NCBI GenBank assembly: GCA_040766325.1 | Contig: JAXGQR010000006.1 | Location: forward strand, 109,538 to 173,537 | Source: Dehalobacterium sp040766325 | GTDB lineage: Bacteria > Bacillota > Dehalobacteriia > Dehalobacteriales > Dehalobacteriaceae | Direction: 5' to 3' | DNA length: 64,000 bases | Part shown: piece by piece, positions 61,911-64,000 of the stretch | Layout: every line of letters starts with the position of its first letter | Position numbering within the stretch: the first letter of the stretch is position 1 | Notes under the pieces: generated by a model | Told to the model about the DNA's origin: nothing | The model's input: only the letters and a program-made list of their open reading frames with translations | Databases searched by the model: none | Position numbers and translations under genes: made by a program

Positions 61911-62481
61911 AAAGAAATTCGCCCGCGAGATGTCTGCTCAGGTTATGGACAAACCGGTGCTGTCTGCCTGGATGATTTTAATTCCTATTGTTTTCGTACC
62001 TTATTATATCCAGATGCAAAGATATAAGGAAAACAGTAAAATGTTTCGGGAGGGCTATTTGTATACCAAGAAGATTGCTTTGGATACGGCTTATGGCATT
62101 GTGACCAATGAGATTCAACCCACAGAATCCCATGCTGTCATAGCCAATCGAATTGAAAAAAATCCTGAGGGAAATCCCATCCTGACTAAAATCCAGGAGC
62201 GGCAGATTCATGAAGTTGAAATCCTTTGTGAGCACTATCGATTATTATTGACCACAGGGAAATTAAAATATCAGGATATGGTACGCAGCCAATATCAAAA
62301 TAAGAGCAATTATTTAGATTATATCCATAAAATCATCGCGGCGGAGCAGGCTGTCACAGAAGCAAGCACAGCCGCCTATAAGGGTGATAACGAAGAGGCG
62401 CGTCAAATCATGACGAAAATGGATAATTGCCTTGCCGCCTTAAGACTTAAAGAAGCCGATTCCATCTTTCCGGATGAATAA
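61852..62481 (+). CDS. Unrecognised helical membrane-associated protein
   Basis: This 209-residue protein has one hydrophobic helix (about residues 42-58, AWMILIPIVFVPYYI) followed by a mainly helical, charged region with tyrosines (YKENSKMFREGYLYTKKIAL, HEVEILCEHYRLLL, NKSNYLDYIHKIIAAEQAV). No catalytic motif is visible. The ATG follows AAAGGGG. It comes after the YeiH-like transporter and the small membrane protein and is separated from them by the internal terminator, so it may be expressed at a lower level. It is the last gene before yabP. Not assigned to a family. Confidence 0.65.
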   Translation: MKMPEGQLSAANYQNILDYEKKFAREMSAQVMDKPVLSAWMILIPIVFVPYYIQMQRYKENSKMFREGYLYTKKIALDTAYGIVTNEIQPTESHAVIANRIEKNPEGNPILTKIQERQIHEVEILCEHYRLLLTTGKLKYQDMVRSQYQNKSNYLDYIHKIIAAEQAVTEASTAAYKGDNEEARQIMTKMDNCLAALRLKEADSIFPDE

Positions 62482-62503
62482 AAGGGAAACCTTTTATTCA
62501 TCC
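62472..62503 (+). terminator. Perfect 14-bp hairpin with GAAA tetraloop over the stop codon
   Basis: GGATGAATAAAAGG (62472-62485) pairs with 62490-62503 around GAAA. It overlaps the TAA stop of the preceding gene. The T-tail is weak (CGTTTGTC), so it may be a stabilising 3' hairpin rather than a full terminator. Confidence 0.6.
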
Positions 62504-62571
62504 GTTTGTCATATCAGGACCTTTTTTTTCATACTTATTTGGTAGGTATGCCTAAGAAAGGAGATGCAAAA

Positions 62572-62856
62572 ATGTCTATGGGTAAAGAACATCAATTCTC
62601 TTTAATTAATAAAGAAGATTTTAAGCTAAAAGGTGTGACCAAGGTAGAAACCTTCGATGACTCGGAAATTGTCTTGGCAACCAATGGAGGGCCTTTGATC
62701 TTGAAAGGAGAGAATTTGCATATTAATAATCTCGATTTAGAGACCGGAGATCTCTCCGTTCTGGGTCTGATCAAGTCGATTCAATACCTTGACGCGGAAG
62801 GCTATCAATCCCTGAAAGGCAAGAGTAAAGGAATTATTAAACGACTGCTTAAATAA
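62572..62856 (+). CDS. yabP: Sporulation protein YabP
   Basis: This 94-residue YabP/YqfC-fold protein carries the conserved FSLINKEDFKLKGVTKVETFDDSEIVLAT-like first half and LLLKGENLHI-type strands (GPLILKGENLHINNLDLETG). It is required for forespore coat/cortex formation in Bacillus. The frame is open to 62506, but AAAGGAG places the start at ATG 62572. yabQ follows 14 bases downstream. Confidence 0.95.
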   Translation: MSMGKEHQFSLINKEDFKLKGVTKVETFDDSEIVLATNGGPLILKGENLHINNLDLETGDLSVLGLIKSIQYLDAEGYQSLKGKSKGIIKRLLK

Positions 62857-62870
62857 GCCGGGAGGGTCCT

Positions 62871-63404
62871 ATGGATTTTTTTCTCAGTCAGTTTTTTTGC
62901 TTTTTAGGAGCTATTGGAATTGGTTTTTTGATGGGGGTATTATGGGATATTTTTTGCGGATTCAGAATTAAATGGTTTTCTTCTGCCCGCTACCGCATGA
63001 TTTTGGATCTGCTTTGGTGGCTTTTGATTACAGGAGTGGTTTTTTTTCTTTTGCTGTTGTTAAACTGGGGAGAATTACGGGTTTATTTATTTCTCGGTAT
63101 TGTCACCGGAGTTCTCTTTTATTATAAAAAGTTGAGCAGCGGTTTTTCGAAATTATTTCTGGCCTTTTTGCATTGGATAGAAAAAACGCTCAAAAAAATG
63201 GTGCGCATTTTGCTCCTGCCTTTGAAAATCCTAAAAAAAATTCTCTTATGGCCCATCGGACTTCTCCTCCTAGTTTTTCATAAAGTCAGGAAGGGACTCA
63301 GACGATCAGGAGAAATATTATTACTCTTACTGAAAGTTATTCCCAGGAAGAGTAGACTCATTATCAAAAAAAATATTATCCCCAGAGGCAGGAATAAAAA
63401 ATAA
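62871..63404 (+). CDS. yabQ: Sporulation membrane protein YabQ
   Basis: This 177-residue protein has an N-terminal membrane region with about four helices (FLSQFFCFLGAIGIGFLMGVLWD-type opening within residues 3-25, LLWWLLITGVVFFLLLLLN, VYLFLGIVTGVLFYY) and a Lys/Arg-rich C-terminal tail. YabQ localises to the forespore membrane and is needed for cortex synthesis. Position between yabP and divIC is conserved. Confidence 0.93.
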   Translation: MDFFLSQFFCFLGAIGIGFLMGVLWDIFCGFRIKWFSSARYRMILDLLWWLLITGVVFFLLLLLNWGELRVYLFLGIVTGVLFYYKKLSSGFSKLFLAFLHWIEKTLKKMVRILLLPLKILKKILLWPIGLLLLVFHKVRKGLRRSGEILLLLLKVIPRKSRLIIKKNIIPRGRNKK

Positions 63405-63528
63405 TGTGTAGAATAACTTTTGTAGTTAATTTGTAGCAAATTTGTCCACAACTGTGGATAAGCAGTGGATAACTTGTGTGAAATCTGTGATTAGTTTGAG
63501 GACAAGATGCGGGTGAGGGATAGCTTTT

Positions 63529-63759
63529 GTGAAGATCGAAATCCGTGGTGTAGAAAAATTAAGTTTCCGGGAGCGACAAGTAGTAGCCATGAAGGAGATG
63601 GGCAAAACCAGTGAGGAAATCGCCAAGAGATTGTCCTTAAGCGCGAGTACAGTGGCAACTTTATATAACCGTGCTAAAAGCAAGGGTTATGAAGTCGTGA
63701 TTATTTTACCTGGGGATAGTCTGGGGATTTTTGATATTGATCAAGACGAAGGGGAATAA
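63529..63759 (+). CDS. Small sigma-70 region 4-like HTH protein
   Basis: This 76-residue protein contains LSFRERQVVAMKEMGKTSEEIAKRLSLSASTVATLYNRAKSKGY (split here: LSFRERQVVAMKEMG and KTSEEIAKRLSLSASTV), a LuxR/sigma region 4 helix-turn-helix. It has a GTG start and lies between yabQ and divIC, where clostridial genomes often have such a small regulator. It could act as a DNA-binding factor for sporulation genes; no partner domain is visible. Confidence 0.7.
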   Translation: MKIEIRGVEKLSFRERQVVAMKEMGKTSEEIAKRLSLSASTVATLYNRAKSKGYEVVIILPGDSLGIFDIDQDEGE

Positions 63760-63763
63760 AACT

Positions 63764-64000
63764 GTGAAAATTAATGTAAAAAGAAATGGATTTGCTGCGG
63801 ATGTGGATGAACCATTATCCATAATGAACAAGGTGCAAAAGGCGAAGAAAAAACCAAAATTTCGCATCAAAAAAAGGTTTGTCTTGCTCGTGGGTCTAGT
63901 TGTTTATGTGTGCTTTAACTTTGGGCAGCAATATTATGCCATGTATCAAATGGATCAGGAGATTGTCAAATATCAACAAATAAAAGATGAACTGATCCAG
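63764..64000 (+). CDS. divIC: Septum formation initiator DivIC/FtsB family (5' part)
   Basis: The frame opens at GTG 63764 (GGGG upstream) and is still open at the window end after 79 codons: a basic cytoplasmic N-terminus (KVQKAKKKPKFRIKKR), a membrane helix (FVLLVGLVVYVCFNFG) and the start of a coiled coil (QMDQEIVKYQQIKDELIQ). This single-pass topology, length and position after yabQ identify DivIC/FtsB, a component of the FtsL-DivIB divisome subcomplex. The rest lies beyond the window. Confidence 0.85.
   Translation, partial: MKINVKRNGFAADVDEPLSIMNKVQKAKKKPKFRIKKRFVLLVGLVVYVCFNFGQQYYAMYQMDQEIVKYQQIKDELIQ

Noticed and set aside
1..64000. CRISPR arrays, tRNA or rRNA genes, prophage
   Set aside because: No regularly spaced repeats, cloverleaf-like sequences, rRNA segments or phage structural genes were recognised by reading; a dedicated search was not possible.

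Overview
The window comes from a low- to mid-GC Gram-positive endospore former, most probably a Clostridia member of the Peptococcaceae/Desulfitobacteriia type. The evidence is gene content and order. Sporulation and envelope genes (purR, spoVG, glmU, prs, pth, mfd, prsA-like, spoVT, mazG, hup, rqcP/yabO, spoIID-like, yabP, yabQ, divIC) lie in nearly the order known from Bacillus and Clostridia. The pathways fit too: diaminopimelate and MEP isoprenoid genes, type I glutamine synthetase, and a pyrrolysine-free MttB-type methyltransferase. UGA, UAA and UAG all serve as stops; GTG and TTG starts are common. The exact species is not established.

Layout. 1-3.0 kb: end of a branched-chain amino-acid ABC transporter operon (livH-livM-livG-livF), followed by a FadR-type regulator. 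3.8-4.6 kb: a thioredoxin-like/MauE-like redox pair. 4.8-8.9 kb: ftsE-ftsX-M23 hydrolase-S41 protease, a cell-wall division module. 9-12.6 kb: an MFS transporter, a convergent DUF362 ferredoxin protein and a tandem P-loop ATPase. 12.5-16.6 kb: an insertion bounded by a 205-bp direct repeat of the ATPase gene 3' end. It carries a REP-associated Y1 transposase (RAYT), terminal REP-like sequences and a two-component system whose kinase is frameshifted. 16.6-23.4 kb: uvrB-uvrA-uvrC, then a HAD phosphatase and a phosphoglucose/phosphomannose isomerase. 25.6-35.1 kb: a glycogen operon (glgB, frameshifted glgP, glgA, and a GH13-GH77 fusion). 35.1-38.4 kb: glnA behind an attenuator-like leader, a LipB-like protein lacking its catalytic cysteine, and dapF. 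38.6-51.9 kb: ispE through spoVT. 52-56.4 kb: a reverse-strand accessory block (mttB-like, APH-like kinase, frameshifted AraC regulator) splitting spoVT from mazG. 56.6-64 kb: mazG to divIC, interrupted by an unusual membrane cassette (YeiH-like transporter plus two unrecognised proteins) preceded by a short reading frame with two in-frame UGA codons.

How the parts work together. The liv genes import amino acids under likely GntR control. FtsEX, the EnvC-like M23 protein and the CtpA-like protease form a division/sporulation peptidoglycan-remodelling group. uvrABC and mfd provide excision repair. The glycogen genes synthesise, branch, phosphorolyse and debranch a storage glucan. glmU, dapF, ispE, prs and pth supply core envelope, isoprenoid, nucleotide and translation functions.

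Two cautions. Four genes (histidine kinase, glgP, a nucleotidyltransferase and an AraC regulator) are each broken by one or two single-base indels, mostly in or beside short homopolymers. This could be residual assembly error or real decay, and read-level data would decide. No tRNA, rRNA or CRISPR array was recognised.
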